A stretch of 64,000 nt of DNA from Arsukibacterium sp. (GTDB lineage Bacteria > Pseudomonadota > Gammaproteobacteria > Enterobacterales > Alteromonadaceae), in NCBI RefSeq assembly GCF_018402695.1, contig NZ_JAGYIM010000022.1, forward strand, positions 39,048 to 103,047. Reading direction: 5' to 3'. The translations under genes were made by a program, and so were the position numbers. The notes below the pieces were generated by a model. The model ran no database searches. It was not told the origin of the DNA and saw only the letters and a list, made by a program, of their open reading frames with translations. Positions 19,668 to 28,161 of the stretch are shown here, piece after piece (the first letter of the stretch is position 1; every line of letters starts with the position of its first letter).

Positions 19668-21005
19668 ATGGTCACACTATACAAAGCAAAGGCGAAAGCC
19701 CGCCTGATTAAGGCAACCCTTACCCTGGACATTGACAGCACAGACTACGAGGTAAATGGCCTTAGCCGCTACCAGCAAAAAATTGCTTTTGTCAGCGGTG
19801 CGTTGCCAGGCGAAAAGGTGCAGGCGCTGGTGCTGGAAGATAAACCGGGTTTTATCAAAGCCCGTACCATAAAAGTACTTAAACCAGCACCAGAACGGCA
19901 AACCCCATTTTGCCCGCATTTTAGCCAGTGCGGTGGCTGTCAGTTGCAGTATCTGGATAACGACCGGCAACGCCAGCTAAAACAGCACGGGGTAAACCAG
20001 TTAATCCGCCATCAGGCCGGGCTTGACAGCTTGCCCTGGCAACCGATGATCAGTGGCCCGGATACCCATTACCGGCGTAAAGCCAGGTTGGGTGTCTGGT
20101 ATGATAAAAAAACACGCCAGCTGAGTGTTGGTTTTCGTGCTGAGGGTAGTAAGGCCATAACTGCTATCGGCGAATGCAGCATGTTAAGCCCACTGCTGAC
20201 ACCGGCGCTGACCCTATTGCCGCCGGTGATCAAGGCCCTGCCCGAGCCTGCGGCAATTACTCACCTGGAACTGTTTGTTGCTGCTGAGCGGCCCTACGTG
20301 GTGGTGCGCCATGTTAAACCCTTAACCCAGGCCCAGCAGCAACTGTTCAGCCAAAGCTGGCCCCAAGCGTATTTTCTGGGCGATGACGGTACAGAGACTT
20401 TGCAGCCCTGGCAGGCTGATACGCCCGCTCCGGCGTATACCCTGGCAGAGCAGAATATTACGCTGCAGTTTCAGCCGGGCGATTTTATTCAGGTAAATGA
20501 GGCGATTAATCAACAGATGGTAGCGCAGGCACTGGCCTGGCTGCAGGTAAACGCCGACGATATCATTCTGGATTTATATGCCGGTATTGGTAACTTCAGC
20601 CTGGCGCTGGCCAAATATGCCAAAACAGTGCAGGGTATTGAAGGGGTGGCCAAAATGGTGCAGCAGGCGGCAACCAATGCGCAGCTAAATGGTCTTAGCA
20701 ATGCCAGTTTTGCCCGGGCCGACTTACATCTACCCTGGCCAGAGGCACCCTGGGTCAGGCAGCGTTACACTAAAGTGGTGCTGGATCCGGCCCGTGCCGG
20801 CGCGCAGGGCGCCATAGCGCAAGTTGCCGCACTTAAAGCGGCACAGATATTGTACGTGTCGTGCAACGCTGCCACCTTCGCTCGCGATGCCAAGGTATTG
20901 CTTGGCCAGGGCTATCAGCTGCAAAAGCTGGCTGGCATCGATATGTTTCCGCATACCAGCCACCTTGAGCTGATGGCGTTATTCAGTTTGCCCGCAAAAA
21001 AATAA
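19668..21005 (+). CDS. rlmD: 23S rRNA (uracil-1939-C5)-methyltransferase RlmD
   Basis: 445 residues. An N-terminal TRAM domain (residues ~10-70), the 4Fe-4S cysteines in CPHFSQCGGCQLQYL, the SAM motif ILDLYAGIGNFSLALA, and the catalytic cysteine in ILYVSCNAATFARD. These set it apart from RlmC or TrmA, which lack part of this set. It methylates U1939 of 23S rRNA. First of rlmD-relA-mazG; relA follows after 9 bp. Confidence 0.95.
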   Translation: MVTLYKAKAKARLIKATLTLDIDSTDYEVNGLSRYQQKIAFVSGALPGEKVQALVLEDKPGFIKARTIKVLKPAPERQTPFCPHFSQCGGCQLQYLDNDRQRQLKQHGVNQLIRHQAGLDSLPWQPMISGPDTHYRRKARLGVWYDKKTRQLSVGFRAEGSKAITAIGECSMLSPLLTPALTLLPPVIKALPEPAAITHLELFVAAERPYVVVRHVKPLTQAQQQLFSQSWPQAYFLGDDGTETLQPWQADTPAPAYTLAEQNITLQFQPGDFIQVNEAINQQMVAQALAWLQVNADDIILDLYAGIGNFSLALAKYAKTVQGIEGVAKMVQQAATNAQLNGLSNASFARADLHLPWPEAPWVRQRYTKVVLDPARAGAQGAIAQVAALKAAQILYVSCNAATFARDAKVLLGQGYQLQKLAGIDMFPHTSHLELMALFSLPAKK

Positions 21006-21014
21006 GGAGTTTTC

Positions 21015-23213
21015 ATGGTCAGGGTTCGTCAATCGCATAGTAGTGGCTATCATGGCGGCGATACGCTGGAGTGGCTGTGTTCGCTGGGATTGACTGAAAA
21101 GAAAATCAGCGCCTTGCTAAATTGTGGCTTATGGCTGAAACAGCAAGGATTAGATGACAACATTGCCCAGGTGCGGACCGGCTGGGAAATGGTGGAAATT
21201 CTGGCCGATTTGAAAATGGACCACGACTCTTTGCTGGCCGCGTTATTATTTCCGGCGTTTGACGGCCACCTGCTTAGTGAAGACCAGCTGGCCGCAGAAT
21301 TTACCCCAACCGTTATCAGCCTGCTGCATTCTGTGCAGCAAATGGATGCTATTCGCACTATTCCCACCGGCGCCAACCAGAGTGTTAACCCCCAGCAGGC
21401 CGATAATTTGCGCAAAATGCTGCTGGCGATGGTAGAAGACGTCCGGGCAGTGGTATTAAAGTTGGCGGCACAAATTTGCTATTTGCGTGAGGTAAAAGAC
21501 GCCGATGAAGAAACCCGGGTGCTGGCCGCCAAAGAAACCAATGCGATTTTCGCGCCGCTGGCCAACCGGCTGGGTATTGGCCAGCTGAAATGGGAGCTGG
21601 AAGATTTAGCCTTTCGCTATTTGCATCCCGGCGTCTACAAGCAGGTGGCCAGTTTACTGGAAGAAAAGCGGCTGGACCGCGAGCAGTATATGCAGGATTT
21701 TGTTGCTGCGGTGCGCCAGAAAATGCAGGACGCCAAACTCGACGTTGAGGTGTATGGCCGGCCCAAACACATATTTAGTATCTGGAAGAAGATGCAGAAA
21801 AAACAGCTGAGCTTTGATCAGTTGTTTGATATCCGGGCGGTACGAATAATTACCGACCGGGTGCAGGATTGTTATGGTGCGCTGGGTATCGTCCACACCG
21901 GCTGGCGCCATTTACCCAAAGAGTTTGATGATTATATCGCGACCCCGAAACAAAACGGTTATCAGTCAATCCATACCGTGGTGCTGGGGCCGCAGGGTCG
22001 TGCCGTGGAAATTCAGATCCGCACCCGGCAAATGCATGAAGACGCCGAGCTGGGTGTTGCCGCCCATTGGCGCTATAAAGAAGGTGCGGTAGGCGGCAAT
22101 AAAGTGGTCGCCAATGACGAGAAAATTGGCTGGCTGCGTAAGTTACTGCAATGGCAGGAAGATGTGGTTGACGGTACCGATTTAGCTGAAGAGCTGCGCA
22201 CTCAGGTTATTGAAGACCGGGTGTATGTGTTTACCCCCAAAGGCGATATTGTCGATTTACCGATAGGATCGACACCTCTCGATTTTGCCTACTATGTGCA
22301 TTCCAATGTGGGCCATCGCTGTATTGGCGCCAAAATTTCCGGCCGCATTGTGCCCTTTACCTATCAGCTGAAAACCGGCGATCAGGTGGAAATTTTAACC
22401 GGGCGCGAACCTAACCCCAGCCGTGACTGGCTAAACCCGAACCTGGGCTATTTAAAATCAAGCCGGGCCCGCTCCAAAGTACAGTATTGGTTCCGGCTGC
22501 AGGACCGCGACAAAAACCTGGCAGCTGGCAAAGAGCTGCTGGACACCGAATTAACCCGCTTAAATCTGGTGATGGAGTACCCGGCCAAGGTGCTTAGCCG
22601 CTTTAATGTTAATTCGATGGACGAACTGCTGGTGGGCATAGGTGGCGGTGAAATTAAAGTGACCCAGGTCGTACACTTTATTCAAAGCCAGAGTGGTAAG
22701 CTGGCACAGCCGGAAATTGACCCGCGTCTTAAAACCAAACCGTTGCCTGGTAGTAAAAGCAAAAGCGATGTCGTGGTGCAAGGGGTCGGCAATTTACTGA
22801 CCCATATGGCAGGCTGTTGTCAGCCGCTGCCGGGCGATGCCATTATTGGTTATATTACTCAGGGCCGGGGTATTGCGATTCACCGCGACGACTGCGATCA
22901 GTTTAAAACGTTGCAGGACAGTCATCCACAGCGGGTAGTCGACGCCACCTGGGGCGATAAATATGCCTCAGGGTATGAAGTGGATATTCGCATTGTAGCC
23001 CATGACCGTAACGGCCTGTTGCGTGATATCACCAGTATTCTGGCCAACGAAAAAGCCAACGTCACGAAAATGAGCAGCAGCTCCGATATTAAAGAGCAAA
23101 CTGCGGTCATTAATATGACCCTGGAGTTGTATAACCTCGACTCGCTGAATAAGTTGCTAAGTAAAGTCAGCCAGATAGATGACGTAGTCGAAGCAAAGCG
23201 GTTTCATCATTAA
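21015..23213 (+). CDS. relA: GTP pyrophosphokinase RelA
   Basis: 732 residues. The N-terminal pseudo-hydrolase domain lacks the HD pair (LLAALLFPAFDGHLL), as in monofunctional RelA rather than SpoT. Synthetase domain: FDIRAVRIITDRVQDCYGAL, then PKEFDDYIATPKQNGYQSIH, with the RelA-type EFDD. TGS domain (DRVYVFTPKGDIVDLP), a zinc-finger region (HMAGCCQPLPGD) and a C-terminal ACT domain (DRNGLLRDITSILANE) follow. It makes (p)ppGpp on stalled ribosomes. Confidence 0.97.
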   Translation: MVRVRQSHSSGYHGGDTLEWLCSLGLTEKKISALLNCGLWLKQQGLDDNIAQVRTGWEMVEILADLKMDHDSLLAALLFPAFDGHLLSEDQLAAEFTPTVISLLHSVQQMDAIRTIPTGANQSVNPQQADNLRKMLLAMVEDVRAVVLKLAAQICYLREVKDADEETRVLAAKETNAIFAPLANRLGIGQLKWELEDLAFRYLHPGVYKQVASLLEEKRLDREQYMQDFVAAVRQKMQDAKLDVEVYGRPKHIFSIWKKMQKKQLSFDQLFDIRAVRIITDRVQDCYGALGIVHTGWRHLPKEFDDYIATPKQNGYQSIHTVVLGPQGRAVEIQIRTRQMHEDAELGVAAHWRYKEGAVGGNKVVANDEKIGWLRKLLQWQEDVVDGTDLAEELRTQVIEDRVYVFTPKGDIVDLPIGSTPLDFAYYVHSNVGHRCIGAKISGRIVPFTYQLKTGDQVEILTGREPNPSRDWLNPNLGYLKSSRARSKVQYWFRLQDRDKNLAAGKELLDTELTRLNLVMEYPAKVLSRFNVNSMDELLVGIGGGEIKVTQVVHFIQSQSGKLAQPEIDPRLKTKPLPGSKSKSDVVVQGVGNLLTHMAGCCQPLPGDAIIGYITQGRGIAIHRDDCDQFKTLQDSHPQRVVDATWGDKYASGYEVDIRIVAHDRNGLLRDITSILANEKANVTKMSSSSDIKEQTAVINMTLELYNLDSLNKLLSKVSQIDDVVEAKRFHH

Positions 23214-23236
23214 ACCTTAACTAAAAAGAGAGCAGT

Positions 23237-24022
23237 GTGGCAGATAATATTCAGCGCCTTTTAACCATTATGAGCCGGTTGCGTGACCCTGAAACCGGCT
23301 GCCCGTGGGACCTTAAGCAAAGCTACGCGACGATAGTGCCTTACACCCTGGAAGAGGCCTACGAGGTGGCCGACGCTATTGCCCGGCAAAGCTTTGATGA
23401 ATTAAAAGATGAGCTGGGCGACTTACTGTTTCAGGTGGTGTTTTATGCCCAGCTGGCCAAAGAGGACGGCCGTTTCGAATTTGATGATTGCGTGGCCGCC
23501 ATATGCGATAAGCTGGAGCGGCGTCACCCGCATGTGTTTGGCAACATGCAGACAGCAAATGGCGCTGATGCAGAAGTGGTGCTTAAAAACTGGGAAGCGC
23601 TGAAAAGTACCGAACGCAAACAAAGTGGTTTGCATAGTGTGCTGGACAATATTCCGCAGGCCATGCCAGCCCTGAGTCGGGCTAATAAACTGCAAAAACG
23701 TTGTGCCACTGTCGGTTTCGACTGGCCCTCGGTCGATGGCTGCTGGGATAAGGTAAAAGAAGAAATACTGGAAGTGGAGCAAACAGCGCCTGGCAGTGAA
23801 GCGTTAGCAGAAGAGCTGGGTGATTTAATGTTTGCGCTGGTGAATGTGGTTCGCAAGCATAAGCTAGACCCGGAAACGGTGCTGCGCGCCGCTAACAGCA
23901 AGTTTGAAACACGCTTTCGTGGGGTAGAGCAACTGCTGGCTGGGCAAGGAAAAAGCCCGCAGCAGAGCAACCTGGATGAGATGGAAGCCCTGTGGCAGCA
24001 GGTAAAGAAAGCTAACCGCTAA
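23237..24022 (+). CDS. mazG: Nucleoside triphosphate pyrophosphohydrolase MazG
   Basis: 261 residues (E. coli 263) with two MazG repeats. The first carries GCPWDLKQSY and the metal-binding TLEEAYEVADAI ... DELKDELGDLLFQ (ExxE...ExxD pattern); the second has EEILEVE ... LAEELGDLMFALVNVVRKH. It hydrolyses NTPs and is thought to clean aberrant nucleotides or lower ppGpp stress. Start GTG 23237 after AAGAGAG; 23 bp after relA. In relatives mazG is normally followed by pyrG; here 18 kb of accessory DNA intervenes. Confidence 0.95.
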   Translation: MADNIQRLLTIMSRLRDPETGCPWDLKQSYATIVPYTLEEAYEVADAIARQSFDELKDELGDLLFQVVFYAQLAKEDGRFEFDDCVAAICDKLERRHPHVFGNMQTANGADAEVVLKNWEALKSTERKQSGLHSVLDNIPQAMPALSRANKLQKRCATVGFDWPSVDGCWDKVKEEILEVEQTAPGSEALAEELGDLMFALVNVVRKHKLDPETVLRAANSKFETRFRGVEQLLAGQGKSPQQSNLDEMEALWQQVKKANR

Positions 24023-24049
24023 CCTTGACAATAGCTGTACCCGCAACCG

Positions 24050-24077
24050 CCGGCCGTGCCAGCATGGCCGGTCTTTT
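24050..24077 (+). terminator. Terminator after mazG
   Basis: Stem CCGGCC / GGCCGG with a 10-nt loop, followed by TCTTTTC; it closes the rlmD-relA-mazG operon and marks the left edge of the accessory island. Confidence 0.7.
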
Positions 24078-24181
24078 CATAAAAAATTCACTATTGTGCT
24101 ATTTTTAACCAACAAAACTGCAGTATGGTAGCAGGTAGTGCTGGCAGTCTGGCTGGCATATTACGCCACAGGACTTTTAGT

Positions 24182-25810
24182 ATGACTAATATGAAAACAA
24201 TCAAAAAGCTAACAGCTTTATTGGGGTTACTGGCAACGCTCAGCGTGCCAGCCCAGGCGACCGTATTAAACGGCGGTTTCGAGCAATGGTCGGGTAATCA
24301 GCCTGCCGACTGGGGCTTAATTGACAGCGGTATTAGCGTTAGCCAGTCCACTACAGTGAAATTCAGCGGTAGCAGTGCCGCAGCAGTCAGTGTCAACACA
24401 ACCAGTCAGGCGAATACCGACTTTCGCCAGCTGGTCAGTGTTAATGCCGGCCAAACCTATAATTTCAGTACGGCGGTGTACCACACCGAAGGCAGTGTCC
24501 GGGCTCGCCTATATGTTAATGGCTATCAGGGCTATTCGAATGAGCAACTGACCGGCCAGTGGCAAACGCTCAGTTACCGTTATACGCCAACAAGTAGTGG
24601 CACTATTGAAGTGGGTTTACGTTTTTACGACGTGGCCGGTTTTGATGGTGCCGAACGGGTATACGTTGACCAGTTTGAGCCAACCACCAGCCAGTCACCG
24701 CCACCAGGCGGCTGCAGTGATAACAGCGCCGAATTTGCGCTGACTACCGATAACTATGGTGGTGAAACCAGCTGGCAGTTGGTATCCGCCAGCAGCGGCA
24801 CGGTGTACAGCGATGGCAACTTAGCCAGTAATACGCAGTACAGCGAGCAGTGGTGTCTGGCGGCAGGTGATTACACCTTTACTATATTTGACAGCTACGG
24901 CGACGGCATTTGTTGTGGTTATGGCAGTGGCAGCTACAGCCTGACCCTGGCGGGTGCATCGGTATTCAGTGGTGGCAGTTTTGGCTCATCGCAAAGCCAT
25001 AGTTTTAGTGTCGGCAGTGGCGGTGGCGATGATGTCGAGCTGGACGCTTATTATGCTGCGGCTGCAGGCTTAACCGGCTACTCGCTGAAAACCGCGCTGC
25101 ACAACATTATTAAAGACCATTCGGTGCAGGGTTACAGTGCTATCTGGACGTTTTACAATGTGTACGAGCTGGATAACTATTATGAAAATGATGGTTCGAT
25201 ACTCGATATCTACTCGGAAAAACCGTCTGCAAGCGACAGCTATGTCTATGCGGCCAGCAGTGATCAGTGTGGCAGCTACAACAGCGAAGCCGATTGCTAC
25301 AACCGCGAACACAGCTTTCCCCGCAGCTGGTTTGGTGGTGCGGTAGAGCCAATGAACTCCGATATTCACCATATTTTTGCGACTGATGGCTTTGTCAATG
25401 CCAAGCGCAGCAGTTACCCCTACGGTGACGTAGGCAGTGCCAGTTTTACCTCAAGCAATGGTACCCGGCTGGGCACAGCTGCCACCGGCAGTGGCTACAG
25501 TGGTGTGGTGTTTGAGCCAATAGATGAGTTTAAAGGTGATGTAGCGCGGGCTTATTTTTATATGGCAACCCGTTACCAAAACCAAATTGCTGGCTGGCAG
25601 AGTAACAGCAGTCAGGCTGACGCCGCTTTAAACGGCAACAGCAGTCAGGTGTTTGAAAGCTGGTTGCTGCAAATACTAAAGCAGTGGCATCAGCTGGACC
25701 CGGTAAGCCAGAAAGAGCGTGACCGTAACGACGCGGCCTATCAGTATCAGGGTAACCGCAACCCCTTTATCGACCACCCGCAGTTTGTAACTGAAATCTG
25801 GGGTAATTAA
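24182..25810 (+). CDS. Secreted multidomain endonuclease I
   Basis: About 542 residues. Signal peptide (LTALLGLLATLSVPAQA), then a CBM-like jelly-roll domain starting VLNGGFEQWSGNQPADWG (about 25-170), then a Cys-containing domain with FDSYGDGICCGYGSGSYSL (about 180-285) of a type seen in secreted hydrolases of marine bacteria, and finally an endonuclease I (EndA/NucM) domain from ~295 with the active-site motif CYNREHSFPRSWFGG and NSDIHHIFATDG. Probably an extracellular DNase for DNA scavenging or biofilm turnover (inference). ATG 24182 has AGGA upstream; the in-frame 24125 start adds 19 residues before the signal peptide. Confidence 0.9.
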   Translation: MTNMKTIKKLTALLGLLATLSVPAQATVLNGGFEQWSGNQPADWGLIDSGISVSQSTTVKFSGSSAAAVSVNTTSQANTDFRQLVSVNAGQTYNFSTAVYHTEGSVRARLYVNGYQGYSNEQLTGQWQTLSYRYTPTSSGTIEVGLRFYDVAGFDGAERVYVDQFEPTTSQSPPPGGCSDNSAEFALTTDNYGGETSWQLVSASSGTVYSDGNLASNTQYSEQWCLAAGDYTFTIFDSYGDGICCGYGSGSYSLTLAGASVFSGGSFGSSQSHSFSVGSGGGDDVELDAYYAAAAGLTGYSLKTALHNIIKDHSVQGYSAIWTFYNVYELDNYYENDGSILDIYSEKPSASDSYVYAASSDQCGSYNSEADCYNREHSFPRSWFGGAVEPMNSDIHHIFATDGFVNAKRSSYPYGDVGSASFTSSNGTRLGTAATGSGYSGVVFEPIDEFKGDVARAYFYMATRYQNQIAGWQSNSSQADAALNGNSSQVFESWLLQILKQWHQLDPVSQKERDRNDAAYQYQGNRNPFIDHPQFVTEIWGN

Positions 25811-25823
25811 CAAGCAGCTATCA

Positions 25824-25867
25824 GGGCGCAGCCAGTAACCAGTTATAACCGGTTACTGGCGTCGCCC
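25824..25867. terminator. Bidirectional stem-loop between endonuclease and yoeB
   Basis: Perfect 10-bp arms (GCCAGTAACC / GGTTACTGGC, 25831-25840 and 25851-25860) with a 10-nt loop, extended by GGGCG/CGCCC flanks. It lies between two convergent genes and touches the yoeB stop codon. There is no clear T-run. Confidence 0.6.
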
Positions 25868-26118
25868 TAATAATGATAACGACACTGCACAATAACAATC
25901 TGATGGTCTGTCACTTTATAAACCAGCCGATGCTCCCGGTCTATCCGTCGTGACCAATAGCCTGACCAGTTGTGCTTTAACGGCTCGGGGTCGCCGATGC
26001 CTGCGAATGGCTGCCTGGCTATCTCTTTAATTAACGTATTAATTCGTTTCAGTGTTTTTTTATCTGTTTGCTGCCAATACAGATAATCTTCCCATGCGGT
26101 TTGGGCAAAGGTTAACAT
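25867..26118 (-). CDS. yoeB: Toxin of Txe/YoeB family
   Basis: 83-84 residues. The family sequence is clear: FAQTAWEDYLYWQQTDKKTL at the start, NTLIKEIARQPFAGIGDPEP and LKHNWSGYWSRRIDREHRLV, and the C-terminal catalytic region VIVQCRYHY. YoeB is a ribosome-dependent mRNA endonuclease of the RelE superfamily. The ATG overlaps the yefM stop (two adjacent ATGs, 26121 and 26118, are possible), so the pair is a coupled operon with the antitoxin first, as usual. Confidence 0.94.
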   Translation of the reverse strand: MLTFAQTAWEDYLYWQQTDKKTLKRINTLIKEIARQPFAGIGDPEPLKHNWSGYWSRRIDREHRLVYKVTDHQIVIVQCRYHY

Positions 26119-26372
26119 CATTCTTTAATTAGCTCTTTTACCAGCAGCTTACCTGATTCGACTTCGGCAATTGCCTGGTTTAAACGTGCCGCATTCTTCG
26201 GGCTGGCCATCAGGTAGGCCGTTTCTTCATAAGCCTGAAAGTCTTCAAGGCTGATGAGAACTGCTGGTTTACCGTTTTGGCGGGTGATAAGTACCGGCTT
26301 ATGGTCGTCGTTAACTTTGTCTAAGGTTGTAGCAAGTTGGGCGCGAAACGCTGAATAACTCATGGTGTCCAT
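26118..26372 (-). CDS. yefM: Antitoxin of Phd/YefM family
   Basis: 84 residues from ATG 26372, with MSYSAFRAQLATTLDKVNDD, PVLITRQNGKPAVLISLEDF and EETAYLMASPKNAARL, matching YefM along its full length. It neutralises YoeB and should repress its own operon. A longer frame from 26435 exists but its N-terminus is not YefM-like. The pair sits between the endonuclease gene and the integron integrase, on the integrase side of attI and therefore outside the cassette array. Confidence 0.93.
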   Translation of the reverse strand: MDTMSYSAFRAQLATTLDKVNDDHKPVLITRQNGKPAVLISLEDFQAYEETAYLMASPKNAARLNQAIAEVESGKLLVKELIKE

Positions 26373-26463
26373 TAGTGATATCTCTGTGCTGGCAAATACA
26401 GGACATATTGTAGTTGTACTTATACTTGTACGCAATGCAGCGATGGTAAAAGCAGTAACATAA

Positions 26464-27502
26464 CTACAGCAACATTGACAGCGGGCTTTTTACGCCACTG
26501 GCACCGCGATTTAAAACATGAGTATAAATTTGGGTGGTGCGAATATCCGCATGACCGAGTTGTTCCTGGACGGTGCGGATATCGGCGCCAGCTTCCAGTA
26601 AATGGGTTGTCACAAATTCATCGGGAATGAATTTGAACAGCCGCCGGCTGGCCCGAAGGGTAAAATGCATGGACGCATTTTATAACCGAGTGACGCAGCG
26701 TGTGGCAGGTGACATTCTTGCTTATGTTGGCCTTTTTAGCGGCTAGTTTAACTTCGCGCCTTAAGCAGGTTTCATCCAGATGGTGTCTGCGGAGCAACTT
26801 GCTATCTGGATCTGTACTCAGTTTTCCTGACGGGAACAAATATTGCCAACCAATTTGTTTTGGTGCCCCGGGGTTTTTGCGGGCCAGGGCATAAGGTAAC
26901 CAGACACCACTATATTCAGGGTTAGCCAGATCAGCCTGAAAATACTGCAGAACATATTGGCTTTGCTGTTTAAGTGCCGGCACTAATTCTGGCGCTAGTG
27001 TCACCCGGCGGTTTTTATTGCCTTTACCTTGCCACACCATCACCGACAAATAATCGTAATCAATATCATGCACCCGTAATCTAACCGCTTCCATCAGCCG
27101 CAGCCCACTGCCGTACATTAATTGGGTAAGCAGTTTATATTTAGGGTCGACTACCTTTAACAGCGCATTAATTTCGGCACGGGTTAATACCACGGGTAAC
27201 TTTGGGGAAAGCTGGGAGCGATTAAAATTTAAATTCAGTGATAGCGGTTGTTGCAACACTTTGCTGTACAGGAAACTCAGTGCATTTAATGCTGTAGCCT
27301 GGGTTCGCGGCGCGACGTTGCGCTGATTTACCAAAAAGCTTAAAAACGTCTCTACATCCTGCTCTGTCAGTACCGACGGATGCTGCTTTTTATGATACAG
27401 AACGTAAAACTTAATCCAATAAACATAAGCTTCAATGGTTCTTTTTGCGTAACGACGGGCATACATAAATTCAGCAATGTACTGCAAAAATGGCGATGCC
27501 AT
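26464..27502 (-). pseudogene. intI: Integron integrase IntI, interrupted by a palindromic insertion
   Basis: Tyrosine recombinase. The N-terminal part (to ~26687) includes the SAM-like domain, the first catalytic arginine in MYGSGLRLMEAVRLRV, the lysine region WQGKGNKNRRVTLAP, and the IntI-specific insert before CHTLRHS (LDETCLRREVKLAAKKANIS). The sequence then enters a ~73-bp insertion and stops. The remaining catalytic end ([31 protein letters not shown] with the nucleophile Tyr) continues in another frame to 26464. HxxR and the nucleophilic Tyr are thus in different frames. No functional integrase is expected unless a shift or rearrangement restores the frame. Confidence 0.92.
26614..26686. 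mobile_element. ~73-bp three-hairpin palindromic element inside intI
   Basis: Seen directly: perfect arms AAATTCAT/ATGAATTT (26614-26634, 5-nt loop), CAGCC/GGCTG (26638-26650, 3-nt loop) and TAAAATGC/GCATTTTA (26661-26682, 6-nt loop). Compared with the family sequence HSFATHLL, about 73 bp are extra, which is not a multiple of three. The layout resembles non-autonomous REP- or MITE-like repeats. No second copy was found in the window. Exact ends and any target duplication are uncertain. Confidence 0.7.
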
Positions 27503-27527
27503 AAGTGATACTCTCTAATAAATGAAA

Positions 27528-27543
27528 GTGTATAAATATACAG
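27528..27543 (-). promoter_or_regulatory. LexA box upstream of intI
   Basis: On the minus strand CTGTATATTTATACAC matches the gammaproteobacterial SOS box CTGT-N8-ACAG in all but the last base. It lies about 26 bp before the intI start, where LexA operators of SOS-regulated integron integrases are found. Confidence 0.75.
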
Positions 27544-27669
27544 TAGTAGGTGAATTAATTGTTAGCAAGTAAATCGCAAGCTTAAAACACGCTTTCCCCA
27601 AGCTGTACCAGATAACCCGCCAGAAATGTGTTGATTTACTGAAAGTTATTGGGTAACTTCATTTTATTT

Positions 27670-27736
27670 ACAAAAGATAGAATGTAATTTACACGTCATG
27701 AAAGCGTGGATGTTACAAACTACTAAGCTGTTATGT
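27670..27736 (+). other. Putative attI region of the integron
   Basis: Between the divergent intI promoter and the first cassette. A GTTATGT core at 27730-27736 is the likely crossover (G/TT), because the first cassette ORF begins 26 bp later. The rest of attI cannot be delimited by eye. No further gene is seen in 27503-27761. Confidence 0.55.
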
Positions 27737-27761
27737 TGCTTCTTGAATATGGAACGTTTCG

Positions 27762-28046
27762 ATGAAAAGTAAGCTGGAATCAGCTATTGGTACATTTCCT
27801 AAATATCTAGCTATTCAGATGTTTTTTATATCATACATCCTTACTATCTATTTTAAGGCTAGTGCGCCTTCGCCTAAAATTTACCAACCTGAAATGGTCT
27901 TTTATCTCATGCCTCTTTTAATGGCAATGGTGTTCATTCATCTTGGTTATCTTTCAGTTACTGTACGAAAATTCACGTTAGCTCAGCGTATACAAATTTT
28001 AGGAGTGCTCATTTTTTATGGCACTATTTGGTATGTTCTTTTCTAG
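27762..28046 (+). CDS. Integron cassette 1: small membrane protein
   Basis: 94 residues with three hydrophobic helices (about 16-32, 45-65, 75-92). Not recognised. First cassette after attI, so closest to any cassette promoter in the attI/intI region. ATG 27762. Followed after 7 bp by its attC. Confidence 0.7.
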   Translation: MKSKLESAIGTFPKYLAIQMFFISYILTIYFKASAPSPKIYQPEMVFYLMPLLMAMVFIHLGYLSVTVRKFTLAQRIQILGVLIFYGTIWYVLF

Positions 28047-28053
28047 CACGCAA

Positions 28054-28142
28054 CATAACAAAACAATAAACAACATTCGCTTCGCTCATTGGGAAAAAGC
28101 CTCGCTGTCGCTCTGCTTTTCCCGTTATTGTAAGCGTTATGC
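28054..28142 (+). repeat. attC 1 (89 bp)
   Basis: R'' CATAACA to R' GTTATGC with an imperfect inverted repeat between them (GGGAAAAAGC paired with GCTTTTCCC). Confidence 0.85.
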
Positions 28143-28161
28143 AGTTTGTTGAGATTCAGTA

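Noticed and set aside
23524-23970. 148-codon minus-strand ORF within mazG
   Set aside because: Shadow of conserved mazG codons; low-complexity Ser/Leu-rich translation.
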